A stretch of 64,000 nt of DNA from Segatella hominis (GCF_019249725.2 NZ_CP137559.1:2377501-2441500), one strand, 5' to 3'; positions 8,615-18,246 are shown, counted from the stretch's first letter. A program made the numbers and translations. The notes: generated by a model not told the origin, from the sequence alone.

Positions 8615-8675
8615 AAGAAAGGCAAGATTTCTGTAGAACTCCATCCAGAAGTTTCTCAGAAACCTTGCCTTTCTT
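8615..8675 (-). terminator. Long-stem hairpin downstream of the histidine kinase
   Basis: Arms AAGAAAGGCAAGATTTCTG (8615-8633) and its near-perfect complement (8657-8675, one mismatch) enclose a 23-nt loop. It lies 87 bp past the kinase stop codon and probably ends the two-component operon transcript. From 8438 to 8761 there is otherwise only this hairpin and the short repeat below. Confidence 0.65.
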
Positions 8676-8694
8676 TACCTATATATTTACTACG

Positions 8695-8750
8695 TAAGTA
8701 TCTTTATCTGCTACCTGAGTATCTTTATTTACCGCTTAAATACTTTATTC
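8695..8750. repeat. Three 21-bp imperfect tandem repeats
   Basis: Copies of T(A/G)AGTATCTTTAT start at 8695, 8716 and 8737 (the last is diverged). They lie just after the kinase stop codon. The 21-bp period is close to two helical turns. Confidence 0.6.
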
Positions 8751-8761
8751 AAAAAACATTT

Positions 8762-10255
8762 TTATTTCTTGATAGTAAACTCAAATTTCAAGCCACCCTC
8801 CGGCAAGTTATTCACCCGGATGGTACCACCATGCAGCAGCACGGCATTCTTCACGATGGCAAGGCCCAGCCCCGTTCCACCCATTTTTCTGCTCCTTCCC
8901 TTATCCACACGGTAGAAGCGTTCGAAGAGGCGGGCGAGATGCTCCTGCGGCACACCCTGACCATTATCTCTGAAGACAAAGTGCCACTTGTTGCCCATTT
9001 CCTTACCCTCCAACGTGATGGTCGTTCCGTCACCGGCATAGGCAATGGCATTATCAGTAAGATTGCGGAACACACTATAGAGCAGACTGCGGTTTCCCTT
9101 CACCACGATGCGCTCAGGCAGCAGATTGTGGAACCCCATCTTGTGCTCCTCCCTTTCCAGCGCCGTTTCCCTCATGATGTCTCTCACCATCTTCGTGATA
9201 TCCACCGCCTCGAAGTCTATCATGTCCGAACCGTCGTCCAGTCTGTTCAGCGTCGAGATGTCTCTCAGCAGGGAGGTAAGCCGTTCGCTCTGCGCATAAC
9301 ATCTCTGCAGGAACTGCTCCTTCATCTCCTCGCTGATATGCGGATTGTCAAGTATCGTCTCCAGATAACCCTGTATGCTCGCCACCGGAGTCTTCAGTTC
9401 ATGAGCGATATTCTGCGTCAGTTGCCTTTTCAGGATATCCTGTTCCCTTCGGGTGGTCTGGATACGCTTATACATCTTGATGATGCGTTCAGCAATTTCA
9501 CCCAGTTCATCATCCGGGAATTTAGCCAGATCCTCTATCTCCAAGCTCTCGTTGTGGTCAGCCTTGTAGGCGAAGATGCGGAGCTTAGCCACATTCTTGC
9601 CCAACCGATGGGTGAATCGGTAGAGCACGATGGTCAGGAGGATGATGGCGAAAACGGCAAACCAGATATAATGCTGGTCAGCCTGCAGCGATTTAGAGAG
9701 ATCATCATTATAAGGCAAGGCACTTCTGATGATGATAGAGTCGGCAGGGAAATAGGAAGCCACATAGAAGTAATCCTGCTTCAGGGTCTTCGACTCTCGC
9801 TCCACGCTCGATCCCTGTCCATTCTTCAGCGCCTCCTGTATCTCCTTGCGGTTCAGGTGATTGGCAAAACGGTCATAGTGCTTGCTCATATTGTCGTACA
9901 CCACCTTGCCGTCGGGCCTTACTAAGGTGACACGCAGATCCTTACTTTCATGTTCACGAATGAAAGCATTCAGTTTGGTCTCCGCCACGACGAGTTTCGA
10001 CCGACTCACGCTGGGCAGCGTCTCCAGACTATCGCCGTTGCTCAAGATGATTCCCCTGTCATGAGCCAGCGAGAGGTCCTCCTCCAAGAGGGCGTTATAG
10101 TTTTCCAGTTTCATCGTGAGCGTACTGATCTTATACTGTTTCTCACGAGTCTGCTGGAACATGATAAAACTGACAGCGAACACAAGGAACACCGTCAGCA
10201 CCATAAGATACAGTTTTCGTCCAACCTTAGATTTCGTTTTTTGTATTTTCAGCAT
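8762..10255 (-). CDS. Membrane sensor histidine kinase
   Basis: A 497-aa kinase. Transmembrane helix 1 is at residues 15-33 and helix 2 at about 196-214, enclosing a periplasmic sensor domain of about 160 residues. Then come a HAMP-like linker, the HisKA box NIAHELKTPVAS with phospho-acceptor His285, the N box NLTDNAIAYA, and G1/F/G2 boxes DNGQGVP, FERFYRVDKG and GGTGLGLAIV. All catalytic motifs are intact. It starts 18 bp after the response-regulator stop, so the pair form an operon with the regulator first. The organisation resembles PhoB/PhoR- and Rpr-type pairs, but the signal cannot be told from sequence. Confidence 0.93.
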   Translation of the reverse strand: MLKIQKTKSKVGRKLYLMVLTVFLVFAVSFIMFQQTREKQYKISTLTMKLENYNALLEEDLSLAHDRGIILSNGDSLETLPSVSRSKLVVAETKLNAFIREHESKDLRVTLVRPDGKVVYDNMSKHYDRFANHLNRKEIQEALKNGQGSSVERESKTLKQDYFYVASYFPADSIIIRSALPYNDDLSKSLQADQHYIWFAVFAIILLTIVLYRFTHRLGKNVAKLRIFAYKADHNESLEIEDLAKFPDDELGEIAERIIKMYKRIQTTRREQDILKRQLTQNIAHELKTPVASIQGYLETILDNPHISEEMKEQFLQRCYAQSERLTSLLRDISTLNRLDDGSDMIDFEAVDITKMVRDIMRETALEREEHKMGFHNLLPERIVVKGNRSLLYSVFRNLTDNAIAYAGDGTTITLEGKEMGNKWHFVFRDNGQGVPQEHLARLFERFYRVDKGRSRKMGGTGLGLAIVKNAVLLHGGTIRVNNLPEGGLKFEFTIKK

Positions 10256-10273
10256 AGATAAAATCCTTTCTTA

Positions 10274-10969
10274 TCACGCATCAAAATAATATCCGAAGCC
10301 GAGTCGGGTGACGATGCACTTCGCAAACTTTCCGATTTTCTTTCTCATACGGGTGATGTTGACATCCACCGTTCGGTCGAGCACGAGCACATCCTTAGGC
10401 CATACGCGGTCGATGAGTTCCTGACGGGAGAACACTCTACCCTTCTCTTCCAGGAGAAGTCGGAGCAATTCAAATTCTGTTTTGGTGAAAGGCACATCCT
10501 CTCCATCAATGCTCACCGTCTTCTTGTCGATATTGAGCACCAATCCCTGATAGCTGATGATGGTAGGTTCAGCATCCTTGCCCTGCTTATCGGCAGTACG
10601 GCGGATGACTGCACGCACACGCACCATCACCTCACGGATAGAGAAAGGTTTGGAGATATAGTCGTCAGCCCCGAGATTGAAACCAGTAACGGTATCGTTC
10701 TCTGTATCGCGAGCCGTCAGGAATATAATAGGAATCTGAGCCGTAGCCACATTCTCCTTGAGTTTCTTCGCCAGCTGGAATCCGCTCATACCTCCCATCA
10801 TCACATCGAGCAGCAAGAGGTCGAAGGAAGCAATGTCTTTCTCCAGAGCTTCCTCAGCCGAGTTGGCAGTTTCCACCTGATACCCCTCGGTTTCCAAGTT
10901 AAACTTCAGAATCTCACAGAGGTCCTGTTCATCATCCACCACAAGGATTTTATAGTTCTTTTCGTCCAT
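10274..10969 (-). CDS. OmpR/PhoB-type response regulator
   Basis: A 231-aa cytoplasmic regulator. The receiver domain (KILVVDDEQDL) has the acidic pair Asp12/Asp13, phospho-acceptor Asp55 in LLLLDVMMGG and the conserved Lys in DYISKPFS. The winged-helix DNA-binding domain (from about residue 135) shows FTKTEFELLRLLLE and the recognition helix LDRTVDVNITRMRKKI. The frame extends to 11047, but the ATG at 10969 gives the standard receiver N-terminus. The partner is the adjacent kinase. The promoter -7 element lies at 11020-11027. Confidence 0.93.
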   Translation of the reverse strand: MDEKNYKILVVDDEQDLCEILKFNLETEGYQVETANSAEEALEKDIASFDLLLLDVMMGGMSGFQLAKKLKENVATAQIPIIFLTARDTENDTVTGFNLGADDYISKPFSIREVMVRVRAVIRRTADKQGKDAEPTIISYQGLVLNIDKKTVSIDGEDVPFTKTEFELLRLLLEEKGRVFSRQELIDRVWPKDVLVLDRTVDVNITRMRKKIGKFAKCIVTRLGFGYYFDA

Positions 10970-11019
10970 CTTTATAATATATAATAATGTATATATAGTC
11001 TGAGGTCTTTCCTCGGGTG

Positions 11020-11027
11020 CAAAGATA
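11020..11027 (-). promoter_or_regulatory. -7 element of the two-component operon
   Basis: TATCTTTG on the minus strand, 50 bp upstream of the response-regulator ATG. No convincing TTTG lies 19 bp further upstream, so the promoter may be weak or activator-dependent, for example autoregulated. From 11028 to 11234 no gene is seen. Confidence 0.5.
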
Positions 11028-11234
11028 CGACAAAAAATCTGTAACACGCATTACATTCTATTACAATTTCATTTCAAAAGCAAGTAAAAAGTGTGACAGG
11101 AAGCATTGTTGTTTGATTCCTTCAAAATCGTCTGCACACTGCGGTGGACAAAACAGGGTGCTTGTCCTCATCGACAAACACCCTGACTTCATCACAAATA
11201 TAAATGCAATCTATTAAATAAAAGTGTAAATGGT

Positions 11235-11465
11235 TTAAAACTCATCCCATGCTTCCCAGGCATTATAGCCTTTGGAACATAATCCTCCGTCAAAATCTCC
11301 GTCATCTCCAGTTCCACCTCCACTGGTCTGCTGGTCAGAAGAACCATCTCCTCCACCACCAACTGTAGCAGAACTTTCTCCGCTAAAATCACCACTCCCC
11401 GCAAGTATGTTAGCTACTTCGGCATGAATAAGGAGGGTGACTGGTCTTAAATATATTTTTTTCAT
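11235..11465 (-). CDS. Small Gly/Asp-rich protein with a leader-like N-terminus
   Basis: A 76-aa product beginning MKKIYLRPVTLLIHAEVANILAGS, then a low-complexity Gly/Ser/Asp tract (SGGGTGDDGDFDGG), ending NAWEAWDEF. This layout (MKKIY...P, an amphipathic stretch, LAGS, then a disordered acidic part) recurs in small Bacteroidales proteins of unknown function. It resembles a leader plus core, but no processing gene is seen nearby. It starts 53 bp after the BspA-like gene stop on the same strand and is probably co-transcribed. Another frame over the same DNA is a shadow. Confidence 0.65.
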   Translation of the reverse strand: MKKIYLRPVTLLIHAEVANILAGSGDFSGESSATVGGGGDGSSDQQTSGGGTGDDGDFDGGLCSKGYNAWEAWDEF

Positions 11466-11518
11466 CTTTTTTGCTGTAAATTCATAAAATAATATGTTCT
11501 TAGAAGATAGTTCATGGA

Positions 11519-14500
11519 TTATTTCACCATGAACTTCTTACCATTCTTAATATAAATACCCTTCTGAAGGCTGTTTAAATTGCCATTGACAACCTGACCG
11601 TTCAAGTTGTAAACTATCTGAGTGTCATTTTCGTTACCTGCAATGATTTCAACGTTTTCAATACCAGTGACCTCATCATCCGTTCCAAAGAAAGACAATT
11701 CCTTTGCTCGAGCAGAACCATTACCACCGAAATAGGTATTAAAATCAGATTTACCACCATCTCTTGCTGTAGCCTGTACGACACACTTGTTGGCACCCCA
11801 CAACATCTCTTTTCCTGTATAGAACCAGAACTGAGCATTTGGTGTACCATTCTTCTTGGCATAGATGTAGCTATATTGAGGAACAGTGACATTCTTTATA
11901 TCTCTTGGTACAGCTTCTTCTGAGCTATTACCCTGTTCAGAAGCTGCTACAGCTACCTCTGTTTGATAATTACCTACAAAACGATATTCCTTATTCCAAC
12001 TTGCATCACCAGAAGCGCTTTCTTTAGCTCCACCAATGAACTGTTCGGTCGCTTCCACAAGAGTAGGAAGTGGAGAGCCAGTAACCAAAGTATAATCGCT
12101 GATGTTGTACATATTATTGGCATCATCATTGTTCTTTTTAGGATAGATCATATAGGATTCATGCGCATAAATCACAATATCATCTGCTACAGGAGTTCCG
12201 GTGCTTGTTGTATAATGACCTTCATCGTCCTTGGTACTCTTATGTACATACACATCGTTTGTAAAGTACAACTTGATGGATTTTACTTTTTTCTCACTGT
12301 TTACCACACGTTCAACCTTGTTGAAACGACAAACATGAGTATCCTTGCCAAACACGTCGTCAACCTGCGCCTTGGTCATATCGAAAGGTACACAGATGGT
12401 CCACCACTTACCGCCCTTAATATTAATAGGATAAGTAGGCTCCACCTCAGGTTCTTTATCTACATTCACGTCTTCATTAACCAATACGAACTGGCGTGTA
12501 CCCATGTGAGCCATCATGCGCAGATCATCCAGTGCGTAGTAACCTTTTTCCTTATCAGCAGGATGATCCCCATCAGCGACCTTATAACCAGCATAAGCCA
12601 AAACAGCTAAATCTTCTTTCGATAACGTTGGCAAATATCTATCTTTACCGTTCCAGTTAAAGCCTAAAGAGTTGACAACATAAGAACGACGCCACGCATC
12701 CTGGCTTGGCCAAATATACTGACGTCCCAGATATGTATCCTGGAAACCGAGAGAAGTTCTCTTTGGGGCAGTATAAGAACCGAACGACAAATCTGTTTCT
12801 TCTTGACCTACTTCATGATATGAATAAGAATTATGATCATTCTTTCCATAATAAAAAGTTTGTCCCTCATCTACAGTCTTATACACACGAGTTATATCAG
12901 TATATGCCGCACGTTGCTCATCTGTCAAATCTTTTGGGTAATGAAGCAGGCAGAAATAGACACCATGGCTTTTATAATTCTCTCGATTCGCATAACCAGT
13001 ATTAGCAGCATCATCCCTAATATCACCCTTTGTTGCGTCAAAAGCATTATTACCCATAAGAGTAATTCCGTCAAAGGCAGAGGCAGTTGCAGACCAATCC
13101 TCTATTGTACCAAAAGGCATCAAAGGAGCATTTTCACCGTAGAAAAACACATCTTGGTATTGACGGGCTCCAAAGGCTATAGCACCGATATATCTCATAC
13201 TGGCAGGTATCTCCAACGTAGTTTCTGCTTTTTCATTTTTAAGAAGAGCGAAAGCACCTTTACCTATAAATTTTAATCCTGCATTAAATTTCAAACCATA
13301 TATAAAGCAATTTCTAAAAGCTTCATCATGGATAATTTGCAATGTAGAAGGAAATTTCAAAGCAGTAAGAGACGTACCCATAAAAGCCTTTTTACCAATA
13401 TTCTCCAAACCTTCATTGAGGGTAATGGAAGTAATCTTTGTGCAATTCTCAAAAGCGCTTTCTCCGATAAGAGTCAAAGAATTTGGGAAATTGATATTTG
13501 TTATTGACGAATTCGCAAATGCCTCATTACCCACGCGGTCATAGCCCTCTGGGATAGTAACAGTAGTTGGTACTGAGTTCAATTTAGAGAGTACTTGTGT
13601 AGGTACTACCATTTTGTCCACCTTGGTTCCTGTACTTTCACTCAGCACACTCGTCTTATTAGTGAGAGGCAATGTCAAGTTTGTAAGCGCAGGAGTTCCG
13701 TGTACATATACACCATCAGCTGCTGCAAAAGTTTCCTTAGAGAAACCAGTACATGTAGCTGCACCCAAATCAAGAGTCTTTAAATTGGAGTTATAGCTTA
13801 TTGTGGTCGTCCCCCAATCGTCGGTTTCTGTAATAAACCGTATTTTAGATACAATATCATTATTAATCAACAAATCTTCTGATGAAGCCTTTTTAAACTT
13901 AACGGTTTCATAGCTACCACTTGCGATTTTCTTCTGAAGCAATTGCGCAAATGTGTATGGAGTTTCGTCTGCTTTGATATAGTCAGAATGCGAACCTTCA
14001 GTACCAAAGAAAGCACCATTGTCCTTTATCTGAGAATAAGTAGCTGTACCTGTATAGAAAACTTCGCCTGGAGTCCAAGTATAGGTTTTACCATTAGTAA
14101 GACCTGTATATGTCTTACCTCCATCTGAAGACTTGAATGCATCAGCCCGCATTGTATAGGTAACATTTGATTCATAATAGTTTTGTAATTCTACCTTTGA
14201 AATCAAAGTTACCCCCTGACTTTCCAATTCGCTCAATGACACAGTTTTTTCGCCAGAGATTTCCTTGCTTGACAGGAAATAAACCGACATGTCGGTATAT
14301 TTGTCATTACTCCACACTTCCGCAGAAACCTCATCACCTACCTTAACTTTAGCATTAAGAACGACAGATGTGTTATAAGATGAATAATAGCCCTTATAAA
14401 GATTGGTTATTTTATCCTCTTTCCAAGGCTTGTTAGAAGTTACCTGTCCAAATGGGCCATTCCAACTAGTAGGTTCCCCATCACAAACCTTCGTATATTC

Positions 14501-14788
14501 ATAATTCGCCTGGTAATATGTATTGTTAGCAGAATATGAATCACCAGCATTTACCTTTGTTCCTTTGTCATCGGTAAATACATAACCAACCGCCTTGTCA
14601 GAAAAGACACGGGCAGAGAAGTCTGTAGTCTGATACGTTGTTAAATCACCCTGACCAGAAATAGTCAAAGTCTTGCCACCATCTGAAACATTGAATGTAA
14701 CAGAAGTCTCCTGTGCCTGTACGTTGCTACCCAATCCTATGAGGATGGATACAACAAGACAAACTTTTTTTAATAGATTCTTTACCAT
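11519..14788 (-). CDS. BspA-like leucine-rich-repeat surface protein
   Basis: An approximately 1089-aa secreted protein. The signal peptide is MVKNLLKKVCLVVSILIGLG...VQAQ. A central LRR_5 (BspA/TpLRR) block, about residues 420-560, has repeats such as VGNEAFANSSITNINFPNS, IGESAFENCTKITSITL and IHDEAFRNC. The C-terminal tail NLNGQVV...LQKGIYIKNGKKF resembles the tail of the GH43 protein at 30754. BspA-type proteins act at the cell surface in adhesion and host or microbial contact. The frame extends to 14818, but the ATG at 14788 begins the signal peptide. The XRE regulator upstream is divergent. A -7 element lies at 15005-15012, giving a leader of about 210 nt. Confidence 0.85.
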   Translation of the reverse strand: MVKNLLKKVCLVVSILIGLGSNVQAQETSVTFNVSDGGKTLTISGQGDLTTYQTTDFSARVFSDKAVGYVFTDDKGTKVNAGDSYSANNTYYQANYEYTKVCDGEPTSWNGPFGQVTSNKPWKEDKITNLYKGYYSSYNTSVVLNAKVKVGDEVSAEVWSNDKYTDMSVYFLSSKEISGEKTVSLSELESQGVTLISKVELQNYYESNVTYTMRADAFKSSDGGKTYTGLTNGKTYTWTPGEVFYTGTATYSQIKDNGAFFGTEGSHSDYIKADETPYTFAQLLQKKIASGSYETVKFKKASSEDLLINNDIVSKIRFITETDDWGTTTISYNSNLKTLDLGAATCTGFSKETFAAADGVYVHGTPALTNLTLPLTNKTSVLSESTGTKVDKMVVPTQVLSKLNSVPTTVTIPEGYDRVGNEAFANSSITNINFPNSLTLIGESAFENCTKITSITLNEGLENIGKKAFMGTSLTALKFPSTLQIIHDEAFRNCFIYGLKFNAGLKFIGKGAFALLKNEKAETTLEIPASMRYIGAIAFGARQYQDVFFYGENAPLMPFGTIEDWSATASAFDGITLMGNNAFDATKGDIRDDAANTGYANRENYKSHGVYFCLLHYPKDLTDEQRAAYTDITRVYKTVDEGQTFYYGKNDHNSYSYHEVGQEETDLSFGSYTAPKRTSLGFQDTYLGRQYIWPSQDAWRRSYVVNSLGFNWNGKDRYLPTLSKEDLAVLAYAGYKVADGDHPADKEKGYYALDDLRMMAHMGTRQFVLVNEDVNVDKEPEVEPTYPINIKGGKWWTICVPFDMTKAQVDDVFGKDTHVCRFNKVERVVNSEKKVKSIKLYFTNDVYVHKSTKDDEGHYTTSTGTPVADDIVIYAHESYMIYPKKNNDDANNMYNISDYTLVTGSPLPTLVEATEQFIGGAKESASGDASWNKEYRFVGNYQTEVAVAASEQGNSSEEAVPRDIKNVTVPQYSYIYAKKNGTPNAQFWFYTGKEMLWGANKCVVQATARDGGKSDFNTYFGGNGSARAKELSFFGTDDEVTGIENVEIIAGNENDTQIVYNLNGQVVNGNLNSLQKGIYIKNGKKFMVK

Positions 14789-15004
14789 CTTAAACTTATA
14801 TTTTAAATTTATCCTCAAATCCGCAACCTATAGGGTTTAGTGGGATTTGAGATTCATAACTTTTACTTTATACAATATATTTTTGTTTATGTAATGTCTT
14901 AGAAATCTTGTTCGCTTATGCGTCGTTAGAAAAGTCTATATAATAATGTGTAGCTTTCTGTAGCCGCATCGCATAGTTTTTAGGCTGTGCGCCTTAACTG
15001 GGTG

Positions 15005-15012
15005 CAAAATTA
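15005..15012 (-). promoter_or_regulatory. -7 element for the BspA-like gene
   Basis: TAATTTTG followed by C on the minus strand. The -33 region is only a partial match (TGTT about 19 bp upstream). No gene is seen from 14819 to 15285. Confidence 0.45.
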
Positions 15013-15236
15013 TGAAATTACAATTACGTACAACAGATGATTTGTACTTTTCTTGTGTATAAAATGTAAACCGAAACAAAATAGGCACAAAAAAGATAGG
15101 AAATAGAGGAAAAACGTGTCAGTAAGCAAACAAAATGAAACGAAAGGATTTCTTTTGTTTTCTGCATTTATACTTTTTTAATAGCGTGTCGTCACATTAG
15201 CTACCAAAAAATTCGTTAGTTTACAATCTTATTTCG

Positions 15237-15244
15237 TAATTTTG
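15237..15244 (+). promoter_or_regulatory. -7 element for the XRE regulator
   Basis: TAATTTTG then C at 15237-15244, about 40 bp upstream of the ATG at 15286. The -33 element is weak. Confidence 0.45.
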
Positions 15245-15285
15245 CATCCATATTGAATTTATTAGTATTTAAAGAAAATAAGAAA

Positions 15286-15528
15286 ATGACAGATCAAACT
15301 AACAATTGCTCCTTGGTCATTGGGGAACGCATAAAACAGGAACTCAAAAGACAAGGAAAAACAACAGTATGGCTCGCAAAGCAACTTGGTTGCCACAGAA
15401 CCAACATTTATAAGATTTATAGCAAATCTACTATCGACACAGGTATGCTCATGCATATCTGCAAGGTAATCGGCTATAATTTCTTTGACTTGTTGTCTGA
15501 GGAATACAAGAAGCAGAAAAACGGTTAA
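15286..15528 (+). CDS. Small XRE-type helix-turn-helix regulator
   Basis: An 80-aa protein starting MTDQTNNCSLVIGERIKQEL. It is a five-helix Cro/CI-type domain with the helix-turn-helix TTVWLAKQLGCHRTNIYKIY, ending FFDLLSEEYKKQKNG. There is no second domain, so it is probably a dimeric DNA-binding protein or bears only its HTH. The start at 15286 is preferred over 15253 because of domain boundaries. It is divergent from the BspA-like gene, about 500 bp apart, and could regulate it, though that is inference from position. Confidence 0.85.
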   Translation: MTDQTNNCSLVIGERIKQELKRQGKTTVWLAKQLGCHRTNIYKIYSKSTIDTGMLMHICKVIGYNFFDLLSEEYKKQKNG

Positions 15529-15547
15529 TTAGTTTTCACAAAAAAAT

Positions 15548-15585
15548 AAAGGTGACAAAGGTTTCTATGCCTTTGTCACCTTTAT
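15548..15585. terminator. Bidirectional terminator between XRE gene and icd
   Basis: A 15-bp stem TAAAGGTGACAAAGG (15548-15562) / CCTTTGTCACCTTTA (15571-15585). An A-run lies before it and T-rich DNA after it, fitting two convergent genes. Confidence 0.9.
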
Positions 15586-15602
15586 TATATATATAAATCA
15601 TA

Positions 15603-16814
15603 CTATGCTAATCTCTTCTCTAACCTCTCACGGATGGCTGCAATGAAACCGGCTGAGTTGACTGCCTTTGCCTCTACACCTTCCATCAGGTTGACGAGGT
15701 CCTTGGTGGCAATACCATCGTTCAGGGTTTCGAAACATGCTGCTTCGAGCTGATCGGCGAAATCCTGCAATGCCTGAATGCCATCCAACTCGCCACGCTT
15801 CTTCAGCGCTCCACTCCATGCGAAAATTGTTGCCATTGGGTTGGTAGATGTATCTTCGCCCTTCAGATAACGGTAGTAGTGGCGGGTTACTGTGCCATGA
15901 GCAGCCTCGTACTCATACTTGCCGTCTGGAGAAACCAATACGGAGGTCATCATCGCCAAAGAACCGAAGGCTGTACTGAGCATATCGCTCATCACATCAC
16001 CATCATAGTTCTTACATGCCCAGATGAATCCGCCCTTGCTGCGGATAACACGAGCCACGGCATCATCAATCAATGTATAGAAGTACTCAATGCCGAGTTC
16101 TGCAAACTTCTCCTTGTAATCGCTCTCATACACTTCCTCGAAAATCTTGCGGAACTGAGCATCGTAAGTCTTGGAAATGGTATCCTTGGTAGCAAACCAC
16201 AAATCCTGCTTGGTATCGATGGCAAACTTGAAACAGCTATGAGCAAAGCTGCGGATACTCTTGTCGGTATTGTGCATACCCTGAATAACACCAGCACCTT
16301 CGAAGTTGTGAATCTCCACTTCCTGCTTCTTTCCGCTCTTACCCTCGAATACGAGTTTGGCAACTCCCGGCTCATCAGCACGGATTTCCACACTCTTATA
16401 TACATCGCCATAAGCATGACGGGCGATAGTAATCGGCTTCTCCCAGTTCTTCACGCAAGGGTGAATGCTTGGAATCGTGATAGGAGCACGGAACACAGTA
16501 CCATCCATGATGCTACGGATAGTGCCATTAGGGCTCTTCCACATCTTGTGGAGATGATATTCGTCCATACGCTGGGCATTAGGAGTAATCGTAGCACACT
16601 TCACGGCTACACCATATTTCTTGGCAGCCTCAGCAGAGTCGATAGTCACCTGGTCATTGGTCTTGTCACGGTAAGGCAAACCAAGGTCATAATACTCTGA
16701 CTTCAAATCTACGAAAGGAAGGATCAGTTCATCCTTGATCATCTTCCAGAGGATTCTTGTCATCTCGTCACCATCCATCTCCACCAAAGGAGTTGTCATC
16801 TGAATCTTTTCCAT
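15603..16814 (-). CDS. icd: NADP-dependent isocitrate dehydrogenase
   Basis: A 403-aa enzyme of the dimeric, eukaryote-like class. It converts isocitrate to 2-oxoglutarate and CO2 with NADP+ in the cytoplasm. Visible motifs are the N-terminal [18 protein letters not shown], the substrate-loop region [19 protein letters not shown], and the metal-binding stretch [20 protein letters not shown]. The C-terminal cofactor region is [20 protein letters not shown]. Its length matches the family. It is monocistronic between its own -7 element (16894-16901) and the shared terminator. It supplies 2-oxoglutarate and NADPH for glutamate synthesis. Confidence 0.95.
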   Translation of the reverse strand: MEKIQMTTPLVEMDGDEMTRILWKMIKDELILPFVDLKSEYYDLGLPYRDKTNDQVTIDSAEAAKKYGVAVKCATITPNAQRMDEYHLHKMWKSPNGTIRSIMDGTVFRAPITIPSIHPCVKNWEKPITIARHAYGDVYKSVEIRADEPGVAKLVFEGKSGKKQEVEIHNFEGAGVIQGMHNTDKSIRSFAHSCFKFAIDTKQDLWFATKDTISKTYDAQFRKIFEEVYESDYKEKFAELGIEYFYTLIDDAVARVIRSKGGFIWACKNYDGDVMSDMLSTAFGSLAMMTSVLVSPDGKYEYEAAHGTVTRHYYRYLKGEDTSTNPMATIFAWSGALKKRGELDGIQALQDFADQLEAACFETLNDGIATKDLVNLMEGVEAKAVNSAGFIAAIRERLEKRLA

Positions 16815-16893
16815 AAGCGAAATACCTATATATGTATTATTAATAAATTACAATTTATAACCACTTAGCGACGGGCGCTTAATAATTTGATTG

Positions 16894-16901
16894 CAAAATT
16901 A
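16894..16901 (-). promoter_or_regulatory. -7 element of icd
   Basis: TAATTTTG then C on the minus strand, 80 bp upstream of the icd ATG. The -33 box is degenerate (TTTC at the expected spacing). Confidence 0.5.
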
Positions 16902-17020
16902 ATAAATAAATCTCAAAAGAGAAAGAAAATCGCAGTTTTTCTTTCAAAACGAAACAAACTTTGGTTCTTTCTTTCCTATTTTAAGCATATTTATACAGAA
17001 AAGCACCTGTCATACTGAAA

Positions 17021-17052
17021 AAGCACCAATGAGCCTGGGCCCACTGGTGCTT
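17021..17052 (-). terminator. Terminator hairpin of the OmpA-like lipoprotein gene
   Basis: Arms AAGCACCAATG (17021-17031) and CACTGGTGCTT (17042-17052), one mismatch, with a GC-rich loop. It lies 39 bp after the stop codon. Confidence 0.75.
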
Positions 17053-17090
17053 CCTAAATTTTACTTATGATACTCTAAAAAGTCTCCGAT

Positions 17091-17948
17091 TTACTTATCG
17101 CTCTCTGGAGCCTTGTCGATCAAGTCCATGAACTGGTCGAGCTTAGGAGTGATGATAATCTGAGTGCGACGGTTGCGCTGCTTGCCAACCTCAGAATCGT
17201 TGGTAGTTACAGGGTTGTACTCACCACGGCCACCAGCGGTCAAACGCTTAGGATCTACGCCGAAGTGATCCTGCAAGTACTGTACTACAGAAGATGCACG
17301 GAGAGCAGAGAGGTCCCAGTTGTTGCGGATGTTCTTCATCTTGGCACTTGTAGTGCTAACTGGTACGTTATCTGTATTACCCTCTACGAGTACATCGTAG
17401 TCCTTGTAGTCCATGATGATCTTGGCAATCTTGCTCAAAGTCTCCTGAGCACGGCTGTTTACCTCATAGCTACCGCTCTGGTAGAGCATATTGTCAGCCA
17501 AAGAGATGTAAACCACACCCTTCATCACCTGTACGTCAACCTCCTTCAACTCATCCTTGCTGAGAGAGCGGGTCAAGTTGTTGGTAAGCACCATGTTGAG
17601 AGAATCGCTCTTGCTCTTCACCTCTACCAAGTGGCGGATGTACTGGTTAGACTCATTGATCTGGTCAACGAGCTTGTCGATGCTGATGTTGTTCTGACTT
17701 GCGTTGTTCAAACTCTTGTCGAGCGCATTCTGCATAGACTTATAGTCCTTCTTCATCTGAGCAAGCTGGTCTTCGAGAGTTGTTACACGAGCTTGAGAAG
17801 CAGCCAACTGCTCCTTTGTATTCTGATAGTTGCTTGACAACTCTCTGTTCTCGTTCTGGCAATTCTGAAGTTCCTTCTTACTTGCACAACTTGTGGCCAA
17901 CAATGCGCCAGCCATCAAAGCCATTACTAAAAATTTGTTCTGCTTCAT
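17091..17948 (-). CDS. OmpA-family peptidoglycan-associated lipoprotein
   Basis: A 285-aa protein. The lipobox is ALLATSC, with the lipidated Cys at about residue 21. A coiled coil of about 80 residues follows (heptad-like KEQLAASQARVTTLEDQLAQMKKDY, split here only for description). Then comes an OmpA_C domain with LVEGNTDNVPV, the helix NNWDLSALRASSVVQYL, and GRGEYNP...QRNRRTQI, which carry the peptidoglycan-binding Asp and Arg. It would tether the outer membrane to peptidoglycan from the periplasm. Monocistronic, with a -7 element at 18052-18059. Confidence 0.9.
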   Translation of the reverse strand: MKQNKFLVMALMAGALLATSCASKKELQNCQNENRELSSNYQNTKEQLAASQARVTTLEDQLAQMKKDYKSMQNALDKSLNNASQNNISIDKLVDQINESNQYIRHLVEVKSKSDSLNMVLTNNLTRSLSKDELKEVDVQVMKGVVYISLADNMLYQSGSYEVNSRAQETLSKIAKIIMDYKDYDVLVEGNTDNVPVSTTSAKMKNIRNNWDLSALRASSVVQYLQDHFGVDPKRLTAGGRGEYNPVTTNDSEVGKQRNRRTQIIITPKLDQFMDLIDKAPESDK

Positions 17949-18051
17949 ATTTTCTGGTTTTTAATTTTTATGATAGTGATATTTTACTGAATTACTAAAT
18001 ACCATGAATCGCTGCATGATGAATAAAAATCCACCCGCTGCTTTCCAATTG

Positions 18052-18059
18052 CAAAGTTA
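18052..18059 (-). promoter_or_regulatory. -7 element of the OmpA-like lipoprotein gene
   Basis: TAACTTTG then C on the minus strand, about 105 bp upstream of the ATG. No good -33 element is seen. The 17949-18246 interval otherwise holds nothing recognisable. Confidence 0.5.
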
Positions 18060-18246
18060 CGAATAAGACTTGAATAAACCACTTTTGTCAAACCCATTTA
18101 GATAATTTTAACCACTTTTTCTATTTTTCTCATCTTTCTCACTCATTTTTAACAAATTAGCGTCTCCATTCAGCAGCTTTTCCTACACTGTGAAAGCACA
18201 CAATCCGGGCAACATACCTAAAAATATAAAAAAACAAGCGTTTTAT

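Noticed and set aside
8831..9925. 364-aa plus-strand ORF over the histidine kinase
   Set aside because: The minus strand encodes all kinase motifs in order. This frame is the complement of those codons.
11192..11404. 70-aa alternative frame overlapping the Gly/Asp-rich peptide
   Set aside because: The 11235-11465 frame starts with a typical small-protein N-terminus 53 bp after the BspA-like gene. The alternative is Val/Leu-rich out-of-frame reading of the same repeats.
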